A stretch of DNA of 64,000 bases from Spirochaetaceae bacterium (lineage in GTDB: Bacteria > Spirochaetota > Leptospiria > Leptospirales > Leptonemataceae): contig PCBI01000017.1 of assembly GCA_002730875.1 (NCBI GenBank), forward strand, positions 62,001-126,000. The letters run 5' to 3'. Shown here piece after piece: positions 26,784 to 37,932 of this stretch (positions are counted from its first letter, which is position 1; the number at the start of each line of letters is the position of its first letter). The position numbers were made by a program, and so were the translations under genes. The notes beneath the pieces were generated by a model. It worked only from the letters and a program-made list of their open reading frames with translations, was not told where the DNA came from and did not search any database.

Positions 26784-27605
26784 ATGTACGAAGATATGGA
26801 AAAGCGAATCAACGAACTATTCGAAGACCGTGATCAAATGAAAGAACCGGCCGCCAGAGAACTGGTTCGCGAAGCCATGGAGGCTCTGAATCAAGGAAAG
26901 ATTCGAGTGGCCGAACCCGTGTCGCCGGGAAACTGGAAGGTAAACGCCTGGGTGAAGAAGGCCATCCTTCTATACTTTCCCATCTCGGAAATGCGTGGCA
27001 TAAGTTCCGGCGACCTGGAATACTATGACAAAATTCCTGTCCGCACCGACCATAGCATGCGCGGAGTACGCGTGGTTCCTCCGGCTGTTTGCCGCTACGG
27101 AGCCTTTGTAGAAAAAGGGACTATTATGATGCCTTCCTATGTGAATATAGGAGCCTACGTTTCCACCGGAACTATGGTGGATACCTGGGCCACCGTAGGC
27201 TCCTGCGCACAAATCGGAAAGAACGTGCACCTGAGTGGCGGCGTAGGCATCGGCGGGGTACTGGAGCCGCCTCAGGGCGCTCCCGTAATCATCGAAGACG
27301 GGGCATTTCTGGGTTCCCGAGCCATTGTCGTGGAAGGCGTAATCGTAGAAGAGCGAGCCGTGCTGGGCGCCAATGTAGTTATCACCGCTTCTACCCCCAT
27401 CATCGACGTTACGGGCAGCGAAGAAAAGATCAGTAAAGGACGCATCCCTGCAGGATCGGTGGTAATTCCAGGGACAAGAATGAAGAAATTTCCGGCCGGA
27501 GAGTACGGCACACCCTGCGCGCTGATCATCGGAAAGAGAAAGGAAAGCACGGATGAAAAGACTTCTCTGAACGACGCTCTGCGTGAATTTGAAGTTCCCG
27601 TATAG
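26784..27605 (+). CDS. dapD: 2,3,4,5-tetrahydropyridine-2,6-dicarboxylate N-succinyltransferase
   Basis: DapD transfers a succinyl group from succinyl-CoA to tetrahydrodipicolinate in the succinylase branch of diaminopimelate/lysine synthesis. At 273 residues it has the normal length. An N-terminal helical domain is followed by a left-handed beta-helix of hexapeptide repeats from about residue 95 (VVPPAVCRYGAFVEKGTIM, then GAYVSTGTMVDTWATVGSC, then VHLSGGVGIGGV), with the family's EPPQGAPVIIED segment. The ATG follows GGAGAAAGAG. The gene is alone with its own terminator; partner genes dapC and dapE are not in the window. Confidence 0.95.
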   Translation: MYEDMEKRINELFEDRDQMKEPAARELVREAMEALNQGKIRVAEPVSPGNWKVNAWVKKAILLYFPISEMRGISSGDLEYYDKIPVRTDHSMRGVRVVPPAVCRYGAFVEKGTIMMPSYVNIGAYVSTGTMVDTWATVGSCAQIGKNVHLSGGVGIGGVLEPPQGAPVIIEDGAFLGSRAIVVEGVIVEERAVLGANVVITASTPIIDVTGSEEKISKGRIPAGSVVIPGTRMKKFPAGEYGTPCALIIGKRKESTDEKTSLNDALREFEVPV

Positions 27606-27619
27606 TAATCCAGAAACCT

Positions 27620-27665
27620 CGACTCGGTATGCCCTTCCCGACATACTGAGTCGATTTCGTTTCCC
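27620..27665 (+). terminator. Rho-independent terminator of dapD
   Basis: Arms CGACTCGGTATG (27620-27631) and CATACTGAGTCG (27642-27653) pair over 12 positions with one wobble, with a 10-nt loop and a T-rich tail ATTTCGTTT. It begins 15 bases after the stop codon. Confidence 0.8.
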
Positions 27666-27718
27666 TCTCGCAGCGCCATTCCATTAGAATCGAAAACCAC
27701 AGAAAGCAACCATTAGCA

Positions 27719-28672
27719 ATGACCGAACCCATTCTACAGGCGAAAGGAGTGACCAGGCGATACGGTTCGCTTATGGCAGTAAACGGAATTGATCTAACTC
27801 TTCAATCCGGAGAATTTCTAGCCCTTCTGGGTCCGAATGGCGCCGGAAAAACCACACTGATAGAAATGATCGAAGGGATTCAACTCCCGGATGCAGGAAG
27901 CATCCAGATCATGGGCATGTCCTGGAATGAACGGGAAAAGGAAATCAGAAGACTGATTGGCGTGGCTCTACAGGAAACCCGCTTCTACGACCGACTCACT
28001 ACCGAAGAGACATTGAGGATGTTTGCCACTTTCTATGATGCCACAGATCGCATTCAGGAAATCCTGGATTTAGTTAGGCTTACGGATAAGCGAAAGGTCT
28101 ATACCATGGGCCTGTCCGGGGGACAACGGCAAAGGCTGGCTCTGGGAGTCGCTCTTCTAAACAACCCGGCATTGCTTCTTCTGGATGAACCGACCACAGG
28201 CCTGGACCCGAATGCTCGTCGAGATGTGTGGGCGATTCTTCAGGATCTTAAGTCCAGGGGAGTAACCATGATTCTTACAACCCATTATATGGAAGAAGCG
28301 GAGAATCTGTGCGAACGAATCATAATTATGGACCAGGGGCGGTTTCTGGCATCCGGAACCATGAATGAACTGCTACGTAACCAGGGCGGCGGCGACATTC
28401 TGGAGTTTTCCCTGGAACCGCAAGCGCTCAACAGCCCGGACCTGCACAGTGATTGGAGCGATACCCCGGGCTTCATCGCTCTGGAAAAGCCCGGACAAGG
28501 ACGATTGCGCATCATCGTATCCGACGTGCGCCCGGCGCTGCAGTATCTGATGCAGCGTCTGGGACCGGATAGCTGGAATCTGCGAGAACTGGTATGCCGA
28601 AGGATGAATCTAGACGATCTCTTTACGCGAATGACCGGAAGACATCTAGATCATAATGCCACGGAAAACTAA
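27719..28672 (+). CDS. ABC-2 type transporter ATP-binding protein
   Basis: A 317-residue ATPase of the drug/polysaccharide exporter (DrrA/CcmA-like) class. Walker A is GPNGAGKT (38-45), the signature LSGGQRQRLALGVAL, Walker B LLLLDEPTTGLDP, and the H-loop TTHYMEEAE. An about 100-residue C-terminal domain of the DrrA type follows. It is 3 bp upstream of the matching permease gene, so the two form one exporter. The cargo cannot be predicted. Confidence 0.88.
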   Translation: MTEPILQAKGVTRRYGSLMAVNGIDLTLQSGEFLALLGPNGAGKTTLIEMIEGIQLPDAGSIQIMGMSWNEREKEIRRLIGVALQETRFYDRLTTEETLRMFATFYDATDRIQEILDLVRLTDKRKVYTMGLSGGQRQRLALGVALLNNPALLLLDEPTTGLDPNARRDVWAILQDLKSRGVTMILTTHYMEEAENLCERIIIMDQGRFLASGTMNELLRNQGGGDILEFSLEPQALNSPDLHSDWSDTPGFIALEKPGQGRLRIIVSDVRPALQYLMQRLGPDSWNLRELVCRRMNLDDLFTRMTGRHLDHNATEN

Positions 28673-28675
28673 ACC

Positions 28676-30001
28676 ATGACCGGATGGCTTAAACAACTAC
28701 GCACCCTGACTGCGGTGAATTTCTACGGGTATTTCCGCGAGCCAGCCATAATTTTCTGGGCTCTGGTTTTTCCCGCCGGAATCGCCGGAGTGCTGGGAGT
28801 GGCTTTTCAGGGTAAACCGCCAGAGATTCCCATCGCTCTGATTTCCGTTGAGGCCCGGAACGCCGAGCAGTTCCAGGGTAGAAGATTTACCAGCGAGGAT
28901 CTGCAGCGGTGGAAGCTCATTCTCGAAAGGGCTTCGGCAGAAAGCGCCGGTCAGACCGGACTTCTTGGCGTACGCATCATGAAAGAGAAGGATGCCAGAT
29001 TGGCCATCAAACGGGGAGAGATTCAACTGTACGCCTCCCTGCTCCGGGATTCCGAATATGATCTCTCCCGCGCCCATGGAGAGTCGCCAGAAAATGCAGG
29101 GCCTCGAACGGAGATAGAACCAATCAGAAGGGAATCCTCGGATCCTTTGACTGCGAACGTGCGAATCCGGGCTCATTACGATCCCAACAATCCGGAAGCC
29201 CGACTTTCCGTTCTGGCATTGCAACAGGCCGTGCAAAGCCTGGATAAGAAGCTATCCCTGAGCGACATTGAAACCACCACGAATCAGAAAGAGCGACCAG
29301 AACCTGGCGGCCGGCCACCGGAGCTTCCGGACCCAGATAAGGGCGAAGGGGAATCCGAAAATGCCAGGAAAATTCTATCGTCCGTACCGCTGGACAGCAT
29401 AGGCGGCCGCTATATCGACTTTCTGATTCCCGGGCTGCTGGCTCTGGGGATCATGAACTCCTGTATGTGGGGCGTGGGCTACGGATTGATTGACTTGAGG
29501 GTGAAGAAGCTTCTGCGACGGATGGCAGCCAGCCCCATGCATAAATCCGCCTTTCTGGCTTCCCATTTTATGGCCCGACTGGCTTTTACCCTTTCGGAGG
29601 CGTTGCTCCTTTTCGGCTTTTCCACTCTGCTGTTCGGAGTATCGATTCAAGGATCCCTACTGGCGCTTCTACTTCTCTTTCTTGCGGGCAACGTTGCCTG
29701 GAGCGGAATAGGCATCCTTGGTTCCAGCCGAGCTCGCAGCATGCATGCCGCCAACGGAATCGTAAATGCCGTAACGCTGCCGCTGACCATGCTTTCCGGC
29801 ATTTTCTTTAGTTATCGCAACTTCCCGGAGTGGAGTCAGTCCATCATTGAATGGCTGCCATTGACGCTGCTTGCAGACAATGTCCGAGCCGTTTTCATCG
29901 AAGGGGCCGGAATCTACCAGGTCCTCCTTCCTTCAACGGTACTGGCGCTTACGGGAATTGTGGCGGCGGCCATCGGACTCAAGATCTACAAATGGCATTG
30001 A
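28676..30001 (+). CDS. ABC-2 type transporter permease
   Basis: A 441-residue permease. One N-terminal membrane helix (IIFWALVFPAGIAGVLGV) is followed by a large hydrophilic domain (residues about 40-235) and then five to six helices (FLIPGLLALGIMNSCMWGVGY, LLLFGFSTLLFGVSI, LLALLLLFLAGNVAWSG, AVTLPLTMLSGIFFSY, VLALTGIVAAAIGLKIY). The GIFFSYRNFPEW segment is typical of ABC-2 permeases. The soluble domain is a type seen in YhiH/LinL-like exporters. It forms a unit with the preceding ATPase gene. Confidence 0.85.
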   Translation: MTGWLKQLRTLTAVNFYGYFREPAIIFWALVFPAGIAGVLGVAFQGKPPEIPIALISVEARNAEQFQGRRFTSEDLQRWKLILERASAESAGQTGLLGVRIMKEKDARLAIKRGEIQLYASLLRDSEYDLSRAHGESPENAGPRTEIEPIRRESSDPLTANVRIRAHYDPNNPEARLSVLALQQAVQSLDKKLSLSDIETTTNQKERPEPGGRPPELPDPDKGEGESENARKILSSVPLDSIGGRYIDFLIPGLLALGIMNSCMWGVGYGLIDLRVKKLLRRMAASPMHKSAFLASHFMARLAFTLSEALLLFGFSTLLFGVSIQGSLLALLLLFLAGNVAWSGIGILGSSRARSMHAANGIVNAVTLPLTMLSGIFFSYRNFPEWSQSIIEWLPLTLLADNVRAVFIEGAGIYQVLLPSTVLALTGIVAAAIGLKIYKWH

Positions 30002-30100
30002 ATCCTGATCAACCGATGAGCCCCCGGGCCAGGCGGGGGAAAACCCTGTGCAGACGATCTTTTTCAGTTGAAAATACCTGCCCATGATCTATCCAACTGT

Positions 30101-31408
30101 ATGCAGGATTGGCTGAAGAGTTACCTACCCGAGATTCATCCAGAATTGGACCGGGCAATACATTCCGGTGTGCTTCGCATCTTAAAGCTCTGGATGGTGG
30201 CCATTCCCTTGTTTGCCCTGGTAACCCTGGTCTTTCACTATTTCAACGATATACCCCTGGAGTTTCTCGCCGGGCTGATGATTTTTCTGGCGGTCACCTT
30301 CGTATTCAACGTGGCAGACTGGGCGATTCTGAAACGGTGCAAGCCGGGAGAAGTAACGGCCCGCACCATACAGGCGGTGGGACTGGCCTATCCCATTCTT
30401 TGTCCTTTGTTTTTGGTCTGGATTACCCTGGAGACCCAGCCCGAGGTTATGACAAGCTTTCTTACCAGTAGCATACCCATGCTACAGATTCTCATGGTGG
30501 GCACCACTGTCTTCGGCTTCTCGCTACGTTTTGGTTTGATAGCCGGCGTCGTCTCGGCCCTTGTGTATCTGGCCATTTGTTTTGGCCCGGCCGCGTACGC
30601 CAGGCCGGACGTACCCAATATGGTGGAGATGTGTCTCTATATTGTTTTGTCCGGCACAGTGGCCGGAAAGGCGGGGGACGAAGCCAGAAAACTGGTGCAC
30701 CGAGTAGTGGCCTCCATCAAAGACCGCGAGTTCGTAACACGAATCCTGGGCGCCTATGTTTCCGAAGAGATTAAAGATCGATTGCTGGACCAGGGACTTT
30801 CCATGGAAGGAGAAGAAAAGGAAGTCACGGTACTATTCTCCGACCTTCGCGATTTTACCACCCTCTCGGAAGAGATGAGTCCGCGAAGGGTAGTACAGAT
30901 TCTGAATCAGTATTTCGATCGCATGGTGCGAATCATCCAGGAAGAAGGCGGCGTAGTAGATAAATTCATTGGCGATGCAATAATGGCCTATTTTGGCGCT
31001 CCCGTAAACCTGGAAAATCCCCGGGAAAACGCGATGCGGGCTGCGCGAAGAATGCGCACCGAGCTAAAGCTCTTGAACGCACAGTTAAAGGTCTCTGAGA
31101 AAATCGAATTGCAGGCCGGCACAGGATTGCATCATGGAACGGTGGTTCTGGGAAGTATCGGCAGCGAAAAGCGACGTGACTTTACCATCATCGGCGATGC
31201 CGTAAACATAGCCGCCCGGCTGGAAAGCATGACCCGAAGCATAAACAGTCCTATCATATTGAGCGAAGAAGTAAAATTGGGACTGGCCGAAGAAAGCGCT
31301 CTCCTGCGGCCGCTGGAGCATCTAACCTTGAAGGGCCGAAAGAAACCAGTGGTATGCTATGGATGGAACGACGGTGAGGATGCGCAGCGGCAGGAGTCTG
31401 GAGGCTAA
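30101..31408 (+). CDS. Membrane-anchored class III adenylate/guanylate cyclase
   Basis: About 435 residues from the ATG at 30101 (an in-frame TTG at 30068 is also possible; neither has a clear ribosome site). The N-terminal half has about six hydrophobic helices (LKLWMVAIPLFALVTLVF, FLAGLMIFLAVTFVFNV, AVGLAYPILCPLFLVWI and others). The C-terminal catalytic domain starts VTVLFSDLRDFTTLSEEMSP, with the two metal-binding Asp residues in SDLRD, and continues with DKFIGDAIMAYFGAP and GDAVNIAARLE. This is the architecture of the many cyclases in Leptospira. Product, cAMP in most of these, is inferred. Confidence 0.9.
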   Translation: MQDWLKSYLPEIHPELDRAIHSGVLRILKLWMVAIPLFALVTLVFHYFNDIPLEFLAGLMIFLAVTFVFNVADWAILKRCKPGEVTARTIQAVGLAYPILCPLFLVWITLETQPEVMTSFLTSSIPMLQILMVGTTVFGFSLRFGLIAGVVSALVYLAICFGPAAYARPDVPNMVEMCLYIVLSGTVAGKAGDEARKLVHRVVASIKDREFVTRILGAYVSEEIKDRLLDQGLSMEGEEKEVTVLFSDLRDFTTLSEEMSPRRVVQILNQYFDRMVRIIQEEGGVVDKFIGDAIMAYFGAPVNLENPRENAMRAARRMRTELKLLNAQLKVSEKIELQAGTGLHHGTVVLGSIGSEKRRDFTIIGDAVNIAARLESMTRSINSPIILSEEVKLGLAEESALLRPLEHLTLKGRKKPVVCYGWNDGEDAQRQESGG

Positions 31409-31549
31409 AAGACCGCTTGCTCCTTTGACATTAAACATCGGAGTAAAGGATTTCGCCGAATCGAGATACCGACAGTCATGCATGCCGCCTGCCGAATCCG
31501 CCGCGGCAGGTCTGCCCCATCCCTGAACCCGCCGGTGGGCCTGTATGAA

Positions 31550-32146
31550 TCAGTATAGCCTTTGAAAGGTGCCTGCAATGGACTCAAACCGATTGGAGTA
31601 CACGCCATAGAGCCTTTCGGGAGTCCAGAATGTGATCCGCACATTGAATTTATTCAAATGAACCTGGTATTCCAGATAACGTACCATGACTCCTTCCTGG
31701 ACCGAATCCATAATCCATCGAATAGAATCCACATTGCCCAGTCTGGTCACTCTGTGTCCCTGGTCCCGGGCAATATCTACCTGATTCACTTCCTTTATCA
31801 GGCCAAAATATTCCTGGAGTGGAACATCCGTATCTTCCATTAAGATTCGCATGCCCATGAGCTGATTTCCGCTGATGGCCACCATCGCAATCTCCGAACC
31901 GTAATCTCGGGTTTCGCGGGCCAGGGGCTTGATGTCCGGAGGCATATCGTCAAAGTGGGTATAGGCGGACCAATCCGGCGGCAGGCTCATCTTGAATCCG
32001 GCGGCATGGTTTATGTACTCGCCACCGCTGAATCGATCGGCAAAGAGATCCCCCCGAATGGGGCCGGATGTACAACCGGACAAAACCGCAGAGATCATAA
32101 CTGCGAAAGAAACGAACGTCCATTTACGAAGGGCTTTCCAGAACAT
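31550..32146 (-). CDS. Lipoprotein of unknown function
   Basis: A 198-residue lipoprotein with a clear signal and lipobox (FAVMISAVLSGC). The mature part includes AAGFKMSLPPDWSAYTHFDDMP and later VRYLEYQVHLNKFNVRITFWTP, ending SNRFESIAGTFQRLY. This pattern (short beta-rich domain with a strand rich in aromatic residues and a final helix) resembles PsbP/DUF1795-like fold lipoproteins, which start with an [F]xLxxPxxW strand. The fold suggestion is inference. It is divergent from the next lipoprotein gene. Confidence 0.75.
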   Translation of the reverse strand: MFWKALRKWTFVSFAVMISAVLSGCTSGPIRGDLFADRFSGGEYINHAAGFKMSLPPDWSAYTHFDDMPPDIKPLARETRDYGSEIAMVAISGNQLMGMRILMEDTDVPLQEYFGLIKEVNQVDIARDQGHRVTRLGNVDSIRWIMDSVQEGVMVRYLEYQVHLNKFNVRITFWTPERLYGVYSNRFESIAGTFQRLY

Positions 32147-32283
32147 AGACTAAACAATAAAAATGCCAACTTCTGTGTCACATAACTTTTTTGCGCGCTA
32201 ACGGTCATCCAGCCCGAGAAAAACCTCCAATCAAGTGACGGGATTTGCTTTACATCTGTACTCCGGTTTGTGTCTATCGCTGC

Positions 32284-32793
32284 ATGCTTCCAAAAATTCT
32301 GTCTCCAAACCCGATTCGGCGCCTTATCCCGGCTTTCGTATTGCTTACAGCGCTAACCGCAAACTGTGGCGGCGAACCGGATGGATTGACTCCCCGGGAG
32401 GTAACCCAGCATTTTCTGCAGGCGGTGGCCAAAAATGACGAAAGCACAGCAAGGCATTTCGTAACAACCAAGAGCAAGCTGCTGGTAGCTGTTGGAATGA
32501 AGATGATCTCCCTTGCGGAAACCGGGACCGAGGCCAAAGACAAAAAAAAAGAGATCGGTGAACTGCGAAAGGATCTGCATGCCCTTTCCGCCACGGTCCA
32601 GTGCGATGAGATTCAGGAAAAAGCAGAGATGGTTGAATGCTACCTGCAAGAGGAACCGGAAGCCCGCTTCCCGCTTCGAAAAACATCCGATGGATGGAGA
32701 GTGGATCTATTCACCATGATTGAACGCACTCGAGAAAGAATGCCTCAAAATGAACCCGGTCCGGGAGAAGAACCGGGGCTTCCCGAAATCTAG
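32284..32793 (+). CDS. Small lipoprotein, DUF4878/NTF2-like layout
   Basis: About 169 residues from the ATG at 32284. The signal peptide ends FVLLTALTANC. The mature region starts LTPREVTQHFLQAVAKNDESTARHF, a pattern seen in DUF4878-type lipoproteins with an NTF2-like fold, and later has FPLRKTSDGWRVDL, again typical of that group. A Lys-rich helix (EAKDKKKEIGEL) lies in between. No enzymatic residue is evident. The gene stands between a divergent lipoprotein gene and the end of rpoD. Confidence 0.7.
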   Translation: MLPKILSPNPIRRLIPAFVLLTALTANCGGEPDGLTPREVTQHFLQAVAKNDESTARHFVTTKSKLLVAVGMKMISLAETGTEAKDKKKEIGELRKDLHALSATVQCDEIQEKAEMVECYLQEEPEARFPLRKTSDGWRVDLFTMIERTRERMPQNEPGPGEEPGLPEI

Positions 32794-32896
32794 ATTATCC
32801 CTTACAACCCGGCCGTGGACTGGCGGTACGGCGGCGGCCGAAGGGACAGCCTCTCAGCGTCAGTAGGCATGGCATCTGAGCCTCGGGCCCAGGCAA

Positions 32897-34693
<1,797 letters not shown>

Positions 34694-34711
34694 ACGCAGG
34701 TTCTCCAGAAC

Positions 34712-36889
34712 TTAATTTTCGACCCCTGTAGGGCCCGATTCACCCTGATGGGTAGGTTTTTTAGGATTTTGCGCGGATTGGCTCCGCAGCTGGAATTCCA
34801 GGCTTTTGGTCTCTTTCAAAAGGGCAGAGTACCTCTCCCAAAGGTAGGACTGTTCAACCTCATCGGCCACTACCATTTGCCCCCGGATTTCTGACATCTG
34901 TTTTTTGGACTCGAGGATGCGGTGGTGCAGTAGCAACTCCTTGAACGTTGTTTCTGTAGCCGCATTCCCCTCAGACCGGGAATCCGCGGCCAGAAGTCCG
35001 CTAAATGATTGCATAACCCGGGATGGCAGATTGGAGTGAATCAATACGTCTTCATCCCAGCCTTCTCCGGTCAGGAATCTATCCTCAAGTACTCTCCATA
35101 ATATTTCGGAGTCCTGGTCCTCAAAATCCAGTTGTCGCAATTCGTTAAGATGCGCCGACAGCAGGTTGGGATAGGACAGTAGCTTCACCATCAACGAACG
35201 TTCGCATCGAATGAGCTGCTCTTTGTTGCGAGTTATTTCCGGATTCATGGGCGCCGATGCCTCTGATCTCGGCTGTCCTCCGGCCCCCCGGTTCCCGGTC
35301 CGGTCCGGGTTCCGATTTTGATCTGCCGGCCCACTATCGGCAGCAACGGCGCCTTCTCCCCCGGGCGATCCGGGACGCATGATTCCCATTCCGGAAGAAG
35401 AAGAAGATCTTCCGCCACCGGCCCCGGCGCTTCCGCTCGCACCCGCAGTCGGAAAACTGCTAGTGGAACCGGCGGAATCCCCCTCCGGGCGGGGACGCCT
35501 CTCCCCTCGGGAGTTCTGACTATCGCCAGCCCTGAGCTTGAGCTGCTGCACCAATCCACCCACATCTATTCCGAGAATGCGGGCCGCCTCCTGAGCGTAG
35601 AATTCTCGGATTATGGAATCTTCAATGTCGGTGTATAATTGCTGAAATCGGTCAACTGCGGCTTTCTTTTCTTCCAGGCCCGGAGGTTCATCGAATCGCA
35701 GATCATGGATCAATCCCCTAATGCCTTCGGTAAGCTCGGCGGGCTTTTCCGGATCGGCAAACCGCTGAAACGCTCGTCCCAGAACATCGGGAAACAGTGT
35801 GTAGAATATCAAATAGCTATCGCTGGATACAGAGGACTCCAGGAATTCCCCTATGGCCTTTCCGGTGTATTTTCTCGAAAGATCAAAGGGATCCATCCCG
35901 GTAGGCAGAAAGAACATCCTGGACGATTGGAAGCCCTGCCCGATCAGCAGGCTGGCTCCTTTTCGGGCCGCCTCGCGCCCGGCCGCATCGCCATCCAGCA
36001 TGAGAGTAACATGGTCGGCGTAGCGCTTGAGCTGATGCACATGATCCAGCGTCAGCGCTGTTCCCAGCGGCGCCACGGCGCTGTCGATTCCCACCTCGGC
36101 AAGCCCCACCACGTCCAGGTATCCTTCCGTAACGATGGCCGCGCGATTGCGGCGAATACTGGCTATGTTTTCGAAGAGTCCGTATAGAACCTTGCTCTTG
36201 TGGAATACCGGGGATTCCGGGCTGTTCATGTACTTGGCAGGGTTATCTGAACCCGGCAGAATGCGTCCGCCAAACCCAACAACCTGTCCGCTGGCATCCC
36301 GGATGGGGAACATGATCCGACCGCGAAAGAAATCGAAATGCTTACCGGTCTTTTCCGATTTTCGCGCCAGCGAGACGCGCTCCATGGTCTTGAGCTCTTC
36401 CGGAAACTTTTCCAGAAGGAACTGCCACTGATCGGGACTTGCGCCGATCTGAAACTTCTTGATGGATTCCTGCTGAATGCCCCGACCTTTTAGATAGTTC
36501 AGATAATTTGCGCCGGCGGGTTCCGCGAGGTATTCGTTGTAGAGTCGGGCAGTGCGCATCAATAGATCGTAGGCGGGATCCTTTTTTTCGTTCTTCTGGA
36601 GATTGCTGGTGTCAATGCCAGCGGCGCGGGCCAGAATTTCCATGGCCTCCCGAAACTCCACGCCCTCATGTTCCATAACGAAGGCGAAGATATCCCCGCC
36701 CCGGCCGCAGCCGAAGCAATGATAGATACCTTTGTCCGGAACGACGTTAAATGATGGGGTCTTTTCCCGGTGAAAAGGACAGAGCCCCTTGTAGTTGCGG
36801 TTGTAGCGCTTGAGCGTAACAAAACGACCGATATAGGTTTCTATGGGCAAGGAGGAGCGGATCCTCTCTTTGAGCTCCCTTGAATTCAA
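34712..36889 (-). CDS. dnaG: DNA primase DnaG
   Basis: A 725-residue primase that makes RNA primers at the replication fork. The CHC2 zinc domain has Cys37, His40, Cys58 and Cys61. The TOPRIM catalytic core shows VTEGYLDVVGL and TLMLDGDAAGREA (about residues 250-310). A disordered Gly/Ser/Pro-rich segment of about 110 residues (around 455-565) separates the core from the C-terminal helicase-binding domain and is much longer than in E. coli DnaG. The ATG overlaps the yqeY stop (ATGA), so translation is coupled. Confidence 0.96.
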   Translation of the reverse strand: MNSRELKERIRSSLPIETYIGRFVTLKRYNRNYKGLCPFHREKTPSFNVVPDKGIYHCFGCGRGGDIFAFVMEHEGVEFREAMEILARAAGIDTSNLQKNEKKDPAYDLLMRTARLYNEYLAEPAGANYLNYLKGRGIQQESIKKFQIGASPDQWQFLLEKFPEELKTMERVSLARKSEKTGKHFDFFRGRIMFPIRDASGQVVGFGGRILPGSDNPAKYMNSPESPVFHKSKVLYGLFENIASIRRNRAAIVTEGYLDVVGLAEVGIDSAVAPLGTALTLDHVHQLKRYADHVTLMLDGDAAGREAARKGASLLIGQGFQSSRMFFLPTGMDPFDLSRKYTGKAIGEFLESSVSSDSYLIFYTLFPDVLGRAFQRFADPEKPAELTEGIRGLIHDLRFDEPPGLEEKKAAVDRFQQLYTDIEDSIIREFYAQEAARILGIDVGGLVQQLKLRAGDSQNSRGERRPRPEGDSAGSTSSFPTAGASGSAGAGGGRSSSSSGMGIMRPGSPGGEGAVAADSGPADQNRNPDRTGNRGAGGQPRSEASAPMNPEITRNKEQLIRCERSLMVKLLSYPNLLSAHLNELRQLDFEDQDSEILWRVLEDRFLTGEGWDEDVLIHSNLPSRVMQSFSGLLAADSRSEGNAATETTFKELLLHHRILESKKQMSEIRGQMVVADEVEQSYLWERYSALLKETKSLEFQLRSQSAQNPKKPTHQGESGPTGVEN

Positions 36890-37335
36890 TTTCCGATTTT
36901 GTTCTGGAGAAGGCTACGCACCAGTGCGCCGTCGGCGTTCTTTCCTTTCAGTCGGCCCATTACCTGGCCCATGAGCTTACCGAAGTTCTTTTCTTCGGGA
37001 TTGGCGGCGATAACGGCATCAATCTCGGCAGCAATGGCCTCTTCGGACAGCTCTTCCGGTAGATAGGACTTTAATTTTTCAATGGCCCGCTTTTCCAGTT
37101 CGGACTCGTCTGTGCGGCCGGCTTTGTCCAGATCCACAATGGATTCCTGGCGTTTCTTCACGGCCTTTTTGATCACAGACTCGACGTCCGCATCCGCGAG
37201 CTCTTTGGCTCCAGATTTGGTCATCTCGTACTGAATGTCGGACTTTAGCAATCGAAGGGTACTCAGAGTCTCCTGATCCCGGCTTTTCATGGCCGTTTTC
37301 AGATCTGATTCAATGCGTTCCATCAGGGAGCTCAT
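36886..37335 (-). CDS. yqeY: GatB/YqeY-domain protein
   Basis: A 149-residue single-domain protein of the YqeY family, homologous to the C-terminal tRNA-binding tail of GatB. Motifs include MKSRDQETLSTLRLLKSDI, VIKKAVKKRQESI and the C-terminal FGKLMGQVMGRLKGKNADGALV. Its cellular role is unclear. It lies between rpsU and dnaG, a frequent place for this gene, 22 bp after rpsU. Confidence 0.9.
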   Translation of the reverse strand: MSSLMERIESDLKTAMKSRDQETLSTLRLLKSDIQYEMTKSGAKELADADVESVIKKAVKKRQESIVDLDKAGRTDESELEKRAIEKLKSYLPEELSEEAIAAEIDAVIAANPEEKNFGKLMGQVMGRLKGKNADGALVRSLLQNKIGN

Positions 37336-37357
37336 GGGACCCTCCTAAAGTATGATT

Positions 37358-37567
37358 TTAGCCGCGATCTCGGCGAGCCATCATGGCTTGCTTTCTTCTT
37401 CGTTTACGAATGGCTGCTTCAATTTTTCGCTTTCTCAGCTCAGAAGGCTTTTCGAAAAATTCTCTTCTTTTGATTTCCGACTGGATGCCGGCATTTACGC
37501 ATTCTCTTTTGAAGCGCTTAAGTGCGGATTCGATGGACTCGCCATCCTTTAGTACAACGCCTATCAT
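37358..37567 (-). CDS. rpsU: 30S ribosomal protein S21
   Basis: A 69-residue protein; the ATG at 37567 directly follows GGAGGAGT, whereas an upstream in-frame start would add a non-S21 extension. The sequence [20 protein letters not shown] followed by a very basic helix ([20 protein letters not shown]) is typical of S21, which sits near the anti-Shine-Dalgarno end of 16S rRNA. First gene of the rpsU-yqeY-dnaG-rpoD operon, which links ribosome, primase and sigma factor expression. Confidence 0.95.
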   Translation of the reverse strand: MIGVVLKDGESIESALKRFKRECVNAGIQSEIKRREFFEKPSELRKRKIEAAIRKRRRKQAMMARRDRG

Positions 37568-37932
37568 ACTCCTCCTAAATAACTCCTGAAAAGTCTCGGG
37601 GATTCCCGGACGAGAGATCCATGAGTACATAGATCACCCGATCTGCCAGAAACGCCCAGCCGCACCTGGTGGTCAACGAAAATTCCGGTCTTATGTCCTG
37701 GCCTGGATTTCGCGGATTCTATTCCGATTATTCCGTGTGATGGACCGTTACGGAGAATGAGTATTCGACGCGAATCGAAGAGCTGACAGCAGAGATGCCC
37801 CGTTCCGGGTTCCAGAAAGACAGAAACGTCCCCCGGAGTCCTACCCTCTCGACAACCGGGGCGATAATCCCTGACGTCGAAGGGGGACCAGGAGTCGCTT
37901 GCCCCCCAGGAGCCCACAGAACCCTGTGGTGC
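37568..37932. other. Intergenic region between divergent rpsU and ankyrin genes
   Basis: About 365 bp that must hold the promoter of the rpsU operon and of the ankyrin gene. I see no strong -35/-10 pair or long hairpin. An open frame runs through it into the ankyrin gene but has no ribosome site at its far start and reads as non-coding. Confidence 0.4.
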
